Source: Rikenella sp031551865
Lineage (GTDB): Bacteria > Bacteroidota > Bacteroidia > Bacteroidales > Rikenellaceae
Assembly: GCA_031551865.1 (NCBI GenBank)
Contig: JAVBMY010000001.1
Span: 248,001-312,000, forward strand
Length of the DNA stretch: 64,000 nucleotides
Direction of reading: 5' to 3'
In this document: piece after piece, positions 51,309 through 60,572 of the stretch
How the letters are laid out: each line of letters starts with the position of its first letter
Position numbering within the stretch: position 1 is the stretch's first letter
Program-made: the position numbers and the translations under genes
Notes under the pieces: model-generated
The model's input: the letters and a program-made list of their open reading frames with translations, nothing else
What the model was told of the DNA's origin: nothing
Database searches by the model: none

Positions 51309-53138
51309 TTATTTTGTTGGGGCGGCCCCGTCTTCGAAATACGCCTGTAGCGCCCGGGCGGGGGCTTTGCCGATCAGGGTGGCCAGCTCGTCGGGCGGGG
51401 CTGCCTTGATGCGCATCACCGTGCGGTACTTTTTCATCAATTTCTCGACCGAGCCTTTGCCCACTCCGGGAATGTTGTCAAGTTCCGAGCGGATGAATGC
51501 CTGCGAGCGTTTTTTGCGGTGGAAGGTGATGCCGAAGCGGTGCGCCTCGTCGCGGATGTGCATCAGTACGCGCAGGGTCTCGGAGTTCTTGTCGAGGTAG
51601 TGCGGCACCGGGTCGCCGGGGTAGTAGATCTCTTCGAGCCGCTTGGCCAGGCCGATCACCTTCACCCGGCCGCGCAGGCCGATCTTTTCGAGCGCCTCGA
51701 AAGCGAACGAAAGCTGTCCCTTCCCGCCGTCGATCACGATCAGGTCGGGCAACGCCTGCCCTTCTTCCAACAACCGGGTATAGCGTCTGGTTAAAACCTC
51801 TTCCATCGATGCGAAGTCGTTGGCGCCGACCACGGTCTTGATGTTGAAGTGGCGGTACTCGTTACGGCTGGGGCGTCCGTCGCGGAACACCACGCAGGCG
51901 GCCACGGGCGACGCACCCTGGATGTTCGAGTTGTCGAAGCATTCGATGTGGCGCGGCTGCGCGAGCATGTGCAGGTCGCTCTGCATGTTGTTCATCAGGC
52001 GTTCGGCGTGGCGGTCGGGATCGGTCTTTTCGATGTGCTTGAACTTTTCGAGGCGGGCCAGCACACAGTTCTTCTCGGCCAGCCGCAGCAGTTCGAGTTT
52101 GTCGCCGCGCTTGGGGATCGAGAACTCCTGCAGCTCGAATTGCTCCGGGGCATCGGGCAGGAAGGGAACGACGACCTCGCGCATGGCGGGGGCGTCGTCG
52201 GGCAGCGAGGCCAGTATCTGTCCCAGGGCGAAGCTGAGCAGTTCGCGCGGGGTTTCGTCCAACCGGCCGCGCAGCTCGAAGGTGTAGGAGTGTACCACGG
52301 CGCCCCGCACGATGCGCAGGTGGTTGCAGAAGGTGCCGTCGGCGTCGCTCAACACGTACACCACGTCGAGCCCCGTGAGGTGGGTGCTCACGATCACCGA
52401 GCGGGAGTTGTATTCGCTCAGCAGGGCCAGTTTGTCTTTGACCGTTGCGGCTCTTTCAAACTCCATTCTCTCGCTCAGCCGGCTCATTTCGGCGGCGAAA
52501 AAATCTTCGGCGGGGCGCAGGTCGCCGCGCAAGATTTCGCGGATGGCGGCGATGTTTGCGGTGTATTCGTCGAGGTTCTGCAGTCCCACACAGGGGGCTT
52601 TGCAATTGCCGATGTGGTATTCGAGGCAGACGGAATACGTTCCTTTGGCGATAGCCTCGGGGCTGAGGTTGAGCTTGCAGTTCCTTAAGGGATAAAGCCC
52701 CCTGATCAATTCCAGCACGGCCCGTTGCATCATCACCGACGAGTAGGGCCCGAAGTATTGCGAACCGTCTTTGACGAATTTGCGGGTCGAGAATACGCGC
52801 GGGAAAGGTTCGTTCCTGATGCAGATCCAGGGGTAGCTCTTGCCGTCTTTGAGCAGGATGTTGTAGCGGGGCTGAAGCTCTTTGATCAGGTTGTTCTCAA
52901 GCAGCAGGGCGTCACGTTCACTGTCGACCACAGTGTGCCGCAGGTCGGCGATCGAACGGATCATCACCTCGACTTTCCGGGGCCGCGCGGCCTGCTGGAT
53001 GAAGTACGACGATACGCGTTTGCGCAGGTCTTTCGCCTTGCCCACATAGATCACGACCCCTTCGGCGTTCAGGAACTGGTAGATCCCCGGCCGGCCCGGC
53101 AGCAACGCCACCTTCTCCTGTATCGTCATCTCTTTCAT
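51309..53138 (-). CDS. uvrC: Excinuclease ABC subunit C
   Basis: 609 residues, normal length. Makes both incisions in nucleotide excision repair. GIY-YIG nuclease domain at the N-terminus (PGIYQFLNAEGVVIYVGKAK), UVR region (SRLSERMEFERAATVKDKLA), the RNase H-like C-terminal nuclease (ECFDNSNIQGASPVAACVVF) and terminal helix-hairpin-helix (NIPGVGKGSVEKLMKKY). uvrA and uvrB are elsewhere. Confidence 0.98.
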   Translation of the reverse strand: MKEMTIQEKVALLPGRPGIYQFLNAEGVVIYVGKAKDLRKRVSSYFIQQAARPRKVEVMIRSIADLRHTVVDSERDALLLENNLIKELQPRYNILLKDGKSYPWICIRNEPFPRVFSTRKFVKDGSQYFGPYSSVMMQRAVLELIRGLYPLRNCKLNLSPEAIAKGTYSVCLEYHIGNCKAPCVGLQNLDEYTANIAAIREILRGDLRPAEDFFAAEMSRLSERMEFERAATVKDKLALLSEYNSRSVIVSTHLTGLDVVYVLSDADGTFCNHLRIVRGAVVHSYTFELRGRLDETPRELLSFALGQILASLPDDAPAMREVVVPFLPDAPEQFELQEFSIPKRGDKLELLRLAEKNCVLARLEKFKHIEKTDPDRHAERLMNNMQSDLHMLAQPRHIECFDNSNIQGASPVAACVVFRDGRPSRNEYRHFNIKTVVGANDFASMEEVLTRRYTRLLEEGQALPDLIVIDGGKGQLSFAFEALEKIGLRGRVKVIGLAKRLEEIYYPGDPVPHYLDKNSETLRVLMHIRDEAHRFGITFHRKKRSQAFIRSELDNIPGVGKGSVEKLMKKYRTVMRIKAAPPDELATLIGKAPARALQAYFEDGAAPTK

Positions 53139-53589
53139 GCGTTGTCTGCTCTTGCCCGGCAGGTGTTGCTCTGCGGGCGGCTTCGTTCCTTTTTTTGCAA
53201 AAAAGGTGCCCGAAAACTTTTCGGACTTATTCCTTTCAGGCTTGTTGTATCAGATTCGCCCCCCCCTCCGAGCGTGCGTAGCGCGCCGGGGCACGGGTCG
53301 CGTAGCAACCCGCAGAAGCTGACGCAAGCCGGCAGCAAGCTGAAAGGGATAATCCCGAAACTCTTTTGGATGCTGCGCGTCCTGCTGCGGATTACGCTAT
53401 GGCGCGCTATTTCTTCCCGTCATTGCGAGGGCTGTAAGCCCGAAGCCAATCTTTTCTGTTTCTCCGAAAAGGGGGATTGCCGTGTCGCGGTTTACGCTCT
53501 TCGCAATGACCGGGGGCCGGATACCGCTTTTTATAAAAAGCAGCGACACCAGCGGACCTGCCTGCGAGGGCAATGCCGGTGCAGCGGTG
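53139..53589. other. Repeat-filled intergenic region
   Basis: 451 bases with hairpins CCTTTTTTTGCAAAAAAGG (53188-53206) and CCGAAAACTTTTCGG (53210-53224), the GC block at 53266, and the family B repeat at 53416-53514. No gene seen. Confidence 0.6.
53416..53514. repeat. Interspersed inverted repeat, family B
   Basis: Ends CCCGTCATTGCGA and TCGCAATGACCGGG are nearly exact inverted copies; inner CCAATCTTTTC / GGGGGATTGCC extends the symmetry loosely. Same family as 2709-2817. Confidence 0.75.
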
Positions 53590-54231
53590 TCAGCGCAGGC
53601 GGCGCAGGAAGGTAGTGCGGTGGTGGGGCGAGGGGCCGTGGGCGAGCACCGCCGTGCGGTGGGCCGGGGTAGGGTAGCCTTTGTTCTGGAGCCAGTCGTA
53701 CAGGGGGAATTCGGCGTGGAGGGCCGCCATGCGGTCGTCGCGGTAGGTTTTGGCGAGCACCGAGGCCGCGGCGATGGGGGCGAGCCTGCCGTCGCCTTTG
53801 ACCACACACTCGAAGGGTGTGAGTACCAGGTGCGGGCCTTGCGGTTTGAACCGGTTGCCGTCGATTAGCAGACAGTCGACAGGCGAATCCGCAGGCAGGG
53901 AGTGTGAAGCGATGATCCCTTCGGCGGGGAACCCGCGCAACGCCAATACGGCGCGCGTCATGGCCAGGTAGGTGGCGTTCAGGATATTCAGGCGGTCGAT
54001 CTCGCCGGCCGACGCTTCGGCCACCGCCCAGCCGAGCGCCGAGTTCTCGATCACCGTGCGGAGTGCCGTGCGGTTGCCCTCACTCATCTTCTTCGAATCA
54101 TCGAGGCGTTCGTCTTCGAAATCGGGGGGTAACACTACTGCAGCCGCAAATACCGGGCCGGCCAGCGGGCCGCGTCCGGCTTCGTCGACGCCCGCCTCGG
54201 TGAGGCCCGGGTGTAACGAAAGTGCGAGCAT
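53590..54231 (-). CDS. rnhB: Ribonuclease HII
   Basis: 213 residues. Removes ribonucleotides from DNA and RNA-DNA hybrids. The signature GVDEAGRGPLAGPVFAAAV and the DDSKKMSE motif are seen, as is the later VVKGDGRLAPIAAASVLAKTY block. The start codon immediately follows the panD stop (zero gap), so the two are in one operon. Confidence 0.97.
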   Translation of the reverse strand: MLALSLHPGLTEAGVDEAGRGPLAGPVFAAAVVLPPDFEDERLDDSKKMSEGNRTALRTVIENSALGWAVAEASAGEIDRLNILNATYLAMTRAVLALRGFPAEGIIASHSLPADSPVDCLLIDGNRFKPQGPHLVLTPFECVVKGDGRLAPIAAASVLAKTYRDDRMAALHAEFPLYDWLQNKGYPTPAHRTAVLAHGPSPHHRTTFLRRLR

Positions 54232-54585
54232 TTAGCCAATAAGTTTGTTGGTATCCGTGTCGGGAAAAACGACCGACGGCCTGAACGTGCGGGCCTCGTC
54301 GGGCGTCATGAAGGCGTAGGCGATGATAATCACCACATCGCCCACGAAGATCTTGTGGGCCGCGGCGCCGTTCACGCCGATGCAGCCGCTGCCGCGCTCG
54401 CCTTCGATCACGTAGGTTTCGAGGCGTTCGCCGTTGGTGTTGTCGACCACCTGCACCTTCTCGCCCGGCAACAGGCCCGCGGCGTCCATCAGGTCGCGGT
54501 CGATAGTGATGCTGCCCACGTAGTCGAGGTTGGCCTCGGTCACGCGGACGCGGTGTATCTTGGATTTGAGGACTTCTAAGAACAT
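54232..54585 (-). CDS. panD: Aspartate 1-decarboxylase precursor
   Basis: 117 residues. Makes beta-alanine for pantothenate. Self-cleaves between G24 and S25 (LDYVGSITID) to form the pyruvoyl group on the alpha chain. The length is right. It follows panC by 213 bases on the same strand and abuts rnhB. Together with panC it covers the beta-alanine branch and the final step of pantothenate synthesis. Confidence 0.97.
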   Translation of the reverse strand: MFLEVLKSKIHRVRVTEANLDYVGSITIDRDLMDAAGLLPGEKVQVVDNTNGERLETYVIEGERGSGCIGVNGAAAHKIFVGDVVIIIAYAFMTPDEARTFRPSVVFPDTDTNKLIG

Positions 54586-54798
54586 CTTTTATCGTGTTCG
54601 TTTTGGAGTTTTCAGGGATTTATATGCTCATCTCGCCTTTTGGATTGGTGCGGAAACGAAATCCGCGCCCCGGCCCGAGGCGGGAACAAAATCGTTTGCG
54701 AACGCTACCGGGCGGGCAGGGAGATTCGTGGCGGACCTAAGTGCCTCGGGGCGAAGGTAAGCAGATGCTTCGGGGGGGTAGGTAAATCGCCGAAGCCT

Positions 54799-55617
54799 TT
54801 AAAGCGCTATGTTGTCGATCAGCCGCACCTCGCCGTCGCGCACTGCGACGCAGCCGCGCAGGGGGCGTCCGTTCCGTTCGCCGGCGGGCAGGAGCGTGGC
54901 GGCATCCACAATCTCGAAATATTCGGTACTAAGGTACGGATTTGTGTCGATTTCACGCATCGTGGCTTGTTTCACCGCCGCGATGGGTACGCCCTCGGCC
55001 ATGAGCGCGGCGGCGTGCCTCAGGGCCGTATAGATCGCGGGGGCGGCGGCGCGCTGTTCGGGGGTGAGCAGCGCATTGCGCGAACTGAGCGCCAGCCCGT
55101 CGGAGGCGCGCACGATGGGACACGGCACGATCTCGACCGGCAGGTGTTGCTGCCGTACGATGTGGGAAAGGATGGCCAGCTGCTGGAAATCTTTCTCGCC
55201 GAAATAGGCCCGCGCCGGTTTCACAATGTCGAACAGGCGGGTGACCACCTGCACCACCCCATTGAAATGGCCGGGGCGCAGCGGGCCTTCCATTACACTA
55301 TCGAGCCCGCCCAGGTCGAACGTACGCGTGTCGGCCACGGGATACATCTCTTCGGCCGAAGGCGAGAAAACGATCTCCACACCTTCTTTTTCGAGCAGCG
55401 CAAGATCCTCGGCTTCGGTGCGAGGATAGCGTTCGAGGTCGCGCGGATCGTTGAACTGTGTGGGGTTCACGAAAATACTGACCGCCACCGTGTCGCACTC
55501 GCGGCGGGCGCGGCGTACCAGCTCCATGTGCCCTTCGTGCAGGGCCCCCATCGTGGGGACAAACCCCAATACACCCCGGGGTACGGGCATCTCGGCTATG
55601 CGGCGGACGACGATCAT
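54799..55617 (-). CDS. panC: Pantothenate synthetase
   Basis: 272 residues from the ATG at 55617; the frame is open 60 codons upstream, but that part has no PanC homology. Joins pantoate and beta-alanine with ATP. Seen: GFVPTMGALHEGHMELVRRA, SIFVNPTQFNDPRDLERYPR, GHFNGVVQVVTRLF, GEKDFQQLAI, and SDGLALSSRN. panB is not next to it. Confidence 0.97.
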   Translation of the reverse strand: MIVVRRIAEMPVPRGVLGFVPTMGALHEGHMELVRRARRECDTVAVSIFVNPTQFNDPRDLERYPRTEAEDLALLEKEGVEIVFSPSAEEMYPVADTRTFDLGGLDSVMEGPLRPGHFNGVVQVVTRLFDIVKPARAYFGEKDFQQLAILSHIVRQQHLPVEIVPCPIVRASDGLALSSRNALLTPEQRAAAPAIYTALRHAAALMAEGVPIAAVKQATMREIDTNPYLSTEYFEIVDAATLLPAGERNGRPLRGCVAVRDGEVRLIDNIAL

Positions 55618-56130
55618 GTGCGTGTGGTTATAGATAGATCTTGTTCTTTTGACCGATAGGGCTGGCTGCGCTCGCTGTGGCGGCCACAATATTGTATGAG
55701 ATGCCGGATTTCTCCGGCGTTTCTCACGCCGGGCGTCGTCCCTCTGCGGCGGCCATGTCTCCGCTGATCGGAGCGTTCCCTTCTCGCGGGCTCGCAAGCC
55801 GTCTCTATCGCTCTAAGGATTTCGGAATTATCTCTCTTTGATGGGTTGCAGGTATGTTTGTCTGGCAAAGGTATCTATTTTCTGTCACATACCACAGGTT
55901 TTTCCCGCCCCGGACAGGTGTGCTTTTCGTTGCCGGTTTGCAGGCCCGGCTTCTGTCCGGCGGGCTGAGAAGCAGGTTTTGCAATGCCTCCCCGCTTTTC
56001 TCTCCGTTTGCTACGAACCGGCAAGAACCGGAGTAGGGCGTTGTTTTTCCGGGAGATCGGCAGAATCCAGCATAAAATCATATACCTTTAGGGTGCAGAA
56101 CCCCTTCGTAATCCCACACACACCACCCCG
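55618..56130. other. Divergent intergenic region with hairpin-rich leader of panC
   Basis: 513 bases. On the minus strand a -7 TACCTTTG sits at 55873-55866, leaving a ~250-base panC leader with several good hairpins (CTCCG...CGGAG, GGCGTGAGAAACGCC, GCCGGAGAAATCCGGC, GGCT-TGCG-AGCC). The rest toward dprA is less structured, with TACCTTTA (56083-56090) as a possible dprA -7. No riboswitch class was recognised. Confidence 0.45.
55866..55873 (-). promoter_or_regulatory. -7 element of the panC operon
   Basis: Reads TACCTTTG on the minus strand. No exact -33 TTTG is found at the expected distance. Confidence 0.5.
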
Positions 56131-57243
56131 ATGGATCCTATTTACACCATAGCCCTCTCGCTGACCGAAGGCGTTGGCGGGCGCACCCTGCCGCGGCTCG
56201 CCGAATTGTTCGGCTCGCCGCGCGCCGTGCTCGAAGCTCCGTCCGAAGCCCTTGAGGCGGCGGGGATCACCCCGGCTCTCGTCAGGTCTCTCGTTTCGTC
56301 GCCCGGGGGAGCGCTGGAGCGGGCACGGGCTCTCTCGGATTTCTGCCGCGGGCAGGGTGTCCGGATTCTCGTGCGGGGCTCGGAAGGGTATCCCGCAGAG
56401 CTGCTCGAATGCTCTGATGCGCCGTGGGTGCTCTACGTGCGCGGCGAGGTCGATTTCAACGCCGGTCGCTGGCTTTCGGTGGTGGGTACGCGCAATGCTA
56501 CGCCCCATGGTGTGTCGGCCTGCGATCGAATGATACGGGATATTGCGCTGAATTTTCCCGACGCGGTGATCGTCAGCGGGCTGGCCTTCGGGATCGACAA
56601 GGCGGCGCACCTGGCCGCCCTGAAATACGGGCTGAAAACCGTGGCCGTGATGGCCGGATGGGTCGACGATATCGTGCCCCGCTCGCACTACGGACTGGCG
56701 CGCCAGATTCTGGCCGCCGGGGGCGCCATGGTGTCGGACATGCCGCCCGGCACCATCATCCGCGGCGGAAACTTCCTGAGCCGCAACCGCATCGTGGCCG
56801 GGCTCGGCAGCGCTACGGTCGTGGTGGAATCGGCGATCCGCGGCGGTTCGCTCGTGACGGCCGATCTGGCATCGAGCTACGAAAAGGCGCTGTTCGCCCA
56901 CCCCGGTCGCACCGACGATCCGGCCTCCGAAGGCACCAATGCGCTGATCCACAGCAATAAGGCCGAGATGTACCATTCGGTCGAAGATGTCGCGCAAGCC
57001 CTGCGTTGGCGGCGTAGCACACCGGTACTTTCCTCGGCTGCCGACACCCGGGGCCGGCTTTCCGAGAAATTGCAACGCGTGCTCGACATCTTGCCCGCGG
57101 GTGCCGACGCCGACCATTTCGACCTCGAACAGGCCGCCGAATGGCTGGGCGTCGAACTGCACGAAGCCTCAAGCCTGCTCGGCCAACTGATGGCGCGCGG
57201 CCTGGTGGCCTGCGACCCTTATCGGCTTTACTATGTAGTCTGA
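56131..57243 (+). CDS. dprA: DNA processing protein DprA
   Basis: 370 residues. Loads RecA on incoming single-stranded DNA in transformation, and is conserved in many non-competent bacteria too. An N-terminal helical (SAM-like) region precedes the Rossmann fold: EGYPAELLE, VVGTRNATPHG, SGLAFGIDKAAHLAAL, and FLSRNRIVAGLGSATVVVES. A C-terminal winged helix (~310-370) ends the protein. A terminator follows, then the mobile element. Confidence 0.96.
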   Translation: MDPIYTIALSLTEGVGGRTLPRLAELFGSPRAVLEAPSEALEAAGITPALVRSLVSSPGGALERARALSDFCRGQGVRILVRGSEGYPAELLECSDAPWVLYVRGEVDFNAGRWLSVVGTRNATPHGVSACDRMIRDIALNFPDAVIVSGLAFGIDKAAHLAALKYGLKTVAVMAGWVDDIVPRSHYGLARQILAAGGAMVSDMPPGTIIRGGNFLSRNRIVAGLGSATVVVESAIRGGSLVTADLASSYEKALFAHPGRTDDPASEGTNALIHSNKAEMYHSVEDVAQALRWRRSTPVLSSAADTRGRLSEKLQRVLDILPAGADADHFDLEQAAEWLGVELHEASSLLGQLMARGLVACDPYRLYYVV

Positions 57244-57277
57244 CCCGCTGCCGGAAACGCCGGGCCGCCGCAAAAAC

Positions 57278-57319
57278 AAAGAAGGCGCGAATGGTTTGAT
57301 AACGATTCGCGCCTTCTTT
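57278..57319. terminator. Terminator of dprA
   Basis: Arms AAAGAAGGCGCGAAT / ATTCGCGCCTTCTTT (15 exact), loop 12, ending TTTT. Confidence 0.9.
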
Positions 57320-57464
57320 TGTGCCCAGGACAATATTTGAAACGTGCAATAGCGAGGGGTTGGGGATTAGGTGGGAATATTGGGGTAGGCAAGTAAATAT
57401 AATGTATTTGCAATGATTTTGAAAGTTTTCGAATGTGGTAATAAATTTCAGGAGATTTCAATGA

Positions 57465-57504
57465 GTGGTGCAAATGTGGTGCGAAGATATTATATTTGCA
57501 CCAC
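57465..57504. promoter_or_regulatory. Inverted repeat overlapping the integrase promoter
   Basis: Perfect 10-base arms GTGGTGCAAA (57465-57474) and TTTGCACCAC (57495-57504), with a third half-site GTGGTGC (57476-57482) in direct orientation. The right arm overlaps a -7 element TATATTTG (57491-57498), 27 bases before the integrase ATG. A likely integrase or regulator binding site, perhaps part of the attachment site. Confidence 0.6.
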
Positions 57505-57531
57505 GGGTCAAAGCCATTCCTGATATAATTT

Positions 57532-58983
57532 ATGTCTACCGTAACTGCCTTTGTTCGCACATCTAAGAAGAAGACCGACAAGGTCAATGTCCGTTTCCGG
57601 CTCCGGGACGGGCGGGACGTGCAGTTGTTTCACCGGAGTGAGCTGGAGGTTGATCCTGCGGTTTGGGACAGTACCCGGCAAGAGATCAAGGCTAAGGTTA
57701 TTTACGATCAGAAAGAGCGGATAAAGTTTAACCGGAGCGTGGTGGAACGGAAGCACCTGATCCAAGAGATATACAATTCGGCCCGAGCCCAACTTCCGCC
57801 CAGGCTCCAGCCCCAAACTCACGCTCATCCCAATGCTCAACCCCAACGAACCGAATCCCCAACCGGATATGAGATGCCCGTTCAATCCCAGTTTGAAGTC
57901 CAAACTCACTCCCGATTTCAGCCGGATAGTGGATTGACCTCGGAATGGTTGGAAGAGGCCATAGACAGGCGGTTACATCCGGAGAAATATGGAACGGGAG
58001 AGCAAACTTTCTTCGATGCCTTCGAGGAGTTTTTGGAGAAACACAAACTCTCCGACTGGCGGATACGGGCATTTAATGTCGTCGTGCGTACGTTGAGGCG
58101 CTTCGAGTTGTATGTGAGAGCCACGCGAGATAGCACTTTTGAGATGTCTTTCCAAAGCATTACGCCGATCGTGTTGCGGGAATTGGAGGAGTTTTTAAGG
58201 GACGAGCACAAATTCGCCGGACAATACCCGTTCATCTACGCAGCCGTAAAAGAGAGCCGCACTCCCCAGCCCCGGGGCCAGAACACCATCAACGGAATAT
58301 TGACCAAAGTGCGCACTTTCTTTATCTGGGCCAATAACGTAGGCAAAACCACGAATAACCCCTTCCGGAACTTCGTCGTTGAGGAGTGCGTCTACGGCAC
58401 CCCCTATTACATCAGCATCGAAGAGCGCAACCGCCTGTATAAAACCAACCTGTCTCGGCACCCCCAATTGGCCGTACAACGGGATGTCTTCGTATTCCAG
58501 TGCCTGATCGGTTGCCGGGTGGGCGATTTGTACCGACTGACCCGAAGCAACGTCATCAATGGAGCTATAGAATACGTTGCGCGAAAGACCAAAGAGGGAC
58601 GCCCATTGACTGTTCGCGTGCCGCTCAACGCTGTTGCGCAGGAGATATTGACAAAATATAAAGATTGTGACGCACGGTTGTTCCCGTTCGTATCGAGCCA
58701 GCAGTACAATATTGACATCAAACGGATGTTTCTGGCGGCACGGTTGAGGCGTCCGGTCACGGTCATCAACCCGACCACACGGGAGCCCGAGGTACGTCCC
58801 CTCAACGAGATCGCCTCTTCGCACCTGGCCCGTCGGTGCTTTGTGGGTAACCTTTATAAACAGGTGAAGGATCCGAACTTGGTCGGCGCTCTGAGCGGGC
58901 ACAAGGAAGGCAGCCGCGCCTTTGCCCGCTACCGGGAGATCGACGAACAGATGAAGACCGAACTCGTTAAAATGCTGGAATAA
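57532..58983 (+). CDS. Tyrosine recombinase (integrase)
   Basis: 483 residues. An N-terminal arm-type domain (FRLRDGRDVQLFHRSELEVD) is followed by a Pro/Gln/His-rich linker (~85-137), a SAM-like core-binding domain and the catalytic domain with R (IGCRVGDLYRL), HxxR (SSHLARRCF), GH (LSGHKEG) and nucleophile Tyr in FARYREID. It would insert and excise the element downstream. It lies next to dprA, so the left end of the element is probably at 57.3-57.5 kb. The linker is unusual for the family. Confidence 0.93.
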   Translation: MSTVTAFVRTSKKKTDKVNVRFRLRDGRDVQLFHRSELEVDPAVWDSTRQEIKAKVIYDQKERIKFNRSVVERKHLIQEIYNSARAQLPPRLQPQTHAHPNAQPQRTESPTGYEMPVQSQFEVQTHSRFQPDSGLTSEWLEEAIDRRLHPEKYGTGEQTFFDAFEEFLEKHKLSDWRIRAFNVVVRTLRRFELYVRATRDSTFEMSFQSITPIVLRELEEFLRDEHKFAGQYPFIYAAVKESRTPQPRGQNTINGILTKVRTFFIWANNVGKTTNNPFRNFVVEECVYGTPYYISIEERNRLYKTNLSRHPQLAVQRDVFVFQCLIGCRVGDLYRLTRSNVINGAIEYVARKTKEGRPLTVRVPLNAVAQEILTKYKDCDARLFPFVSSQQYNIDIKRMFLAARLRRPVTVINPTTREPEVRPLNEIASSHLARRCFVGNLYKQVKDPNLVGALSGHKEGSRAFARYREIDEQMKTELVKMLE

Positions 58984-58984
58984 T

Positions 58985-60400
58985 ATGGGCGTCAGGAATG
59001 TATACGTTGAAAGCATTACTCCCGTTGTTTCGTGCGGCAATGTAGTGCTTTACCAAACGCAGTCGAGGTTTTACGAAACTCCTTACGAAACCGAGCCAAC
59101 AACCGGGGAGCATGACTTCACTACATGCGAGGGCTGTCAGGAAACGATGCTGGATATCGAAACAAAGTTAACCACACGATTCAACGGAGAGTTCGAGGAT
59201 ATTCCTGCTTTCCCCGATTGTTGTGAATATCATGCCGAGTTGAAGGGTTTGGCTGCATTTACGATAGATGACTTTCGGGGAGTCCCTCAAATGACAGCCC
59301 GGAAAATCATTTATACCAAGCAACATATCAAGAACAACCACGCCAGGGATGATTATTACAAATACATCACGGACTATATAGATTACACGATCTGTAGTTT
59401 CGGGCAAATGCCCAATAAGGCCATGCCCTTATATCTGGATGTGTATTATGAGCACATTATTGATTATCTGGAAAACCATGGCGAAGAAATAGCCACAGAT
59501 AGGAAAACAAAACTTCTTAAATACATTGGATTTTACAGAACACCCGCTGAAAAAGTAGAGCCGGATTTAGATGCTCAGATAGCCATATATGAAAAGTGGG
59601 TTAGTATTTTCCCGTTCGAACTTCGGCAATATTTCGGAAACATTAAAAGCACATTTGAAAGCCACTTACCCTATCTACATGGCCCGGCGGAGGTAAACAT
59701 ATTTTCCGGCGTTCCTACATTTAAAGCCTATACGAAACAAACCCTTGTGCAGCATTTGTGCGACCTGACTATCGCCATGCTCCGTAAGGTCAACACCCAT
59801 CAGTTGGTTGCTCACGGGATAATTCCCGACATCAACCGACATCAATTCGAATTGGCCGGCGCGGAACTTCGCTTTAGGGATGACCTGATATTCAAGGAAT
59901 TCTCGCAGGACGAAAGCCGGTATGTCCAAACCATCCAAAAGTGGTTGGATAACCAGAGAATCTACTTTGGCAACATCACTCCGCTGCTGGGAACCCTCGC
60001 TTTGGGAACCCCGAAAGAACAGTGGTCAAGCCTGAATACGCATCTTAGCCCTTCCCAGTGCGAACAGTTGCACGAAGAACTTACCCGGGACGGATACTTT
60101 ATGCCTGCGGATACTAGCAAGGATCATTTCTGTTTTGCCTTTGGCAATACTAGCAATGTCGATGGCTATGCGCCCCTACAGTGGAACCGGAGCAAAAATG
60201 CCCTGTATGAACTGATCGAATTACTGAACGATGGCATGGTCAGTAACCAGCAGAAGAAAGACACCGGGAAACTATTCTTGAATAATCAGGGGAAACCGAT
60301 CGGTAAACTACCCAATCCGCATAAAGATCAATTTTCCAGTGACCGGATGCAGTTGGAAACCATCACCGACCGGATAAAAACCCGCCCACCTCAACAGTAA
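58985..60400 (+). CDS. Mobile-element protein of unknown function
   Basis: 471 residues, starting 2 bases after the integrase stop. AT-richer codons than the host genes. It contains a CxxC (CEGCQET) and the Cys/His segment FPDCCEYHAE near the N-terminus, a helical middle, and a C-terminal DGYFMPADTSKDHFCFAFGN motif with NPxK-type ending. Homologous-looking proteins follow integrases in Bacteroidetes elements, but I cannot name a family. The link to the integrase implies a role in the element's life cycle. Confidence 0.7.
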   Translation: MGVRNVYVESITPVVSCGNVVLYQTQSRFYETPYETEPTTGEHDFTTCEGCQETMLDIETKLTTRFNGEFEDIPAFPDCCEYHAELKGLAAFTIDDFRGVPQMTARKIIYTKQHIKNNHARDDYYKYITDYIDYTICSFGQMPNKAMPLYLDVYYEHIIDYLENHGEEIATDRKTKLLKYIGFYRTPAEKVEPDLDAQIAIYEKWVSIFPFELRQYFGNIKSTFESHLPYLHGPAEVNIFSGVPTFKAYTKQTLVQHLCDLTIAMLRKVNTHQLVAHGIIPDINRHQFELAGAELRFRDDLIFKEFSQDESRYVQTIQKWLDNQRIYFGNITPLLGTLALGTPKEQWSSLNTHLSPSQCEQLHEELTRDGYFMPADTSKDHFCFAFGNTSNVDGYAPLQWNRSKNALYELIELLNDGMVSNQQKKDTGKLFLNNQGKPIGKLPNPHKDQFSSDRMQLETITDRIKTRPPQQ

Positions 60401-60433
60401 TATAACCAGTACTTTAGCGCAAACCCGCCCACC

Positions 60434-60466
60434 ACCCGCCCAGTTCAACTGGGCGGGTATTTTATT
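60434..60466 (+). terminator. Terminator inside the mobile element
   Basis: Stem ACCCGCCCAG / CTGGGCGGGT (60434-60443, 60449-60458), followed by ATTTTATT. Ends the integrase transcript. Confidence 0.8.
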
Positions 60467-60572
60467 GGTTTTTAGTGCGTTATCTACATTGTGCTGTCTA
60501 TGTTTGCAGTGTCAAACAACCGGAATAGCGGCCGCATTCCGGGGAAAGGCAAGAACGATACACATACGAACA

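Noticed and set aside
54640..55659. A 339-codon plus-strand frame
   Set aside because: Antisense to panC, whose motifs are complete.
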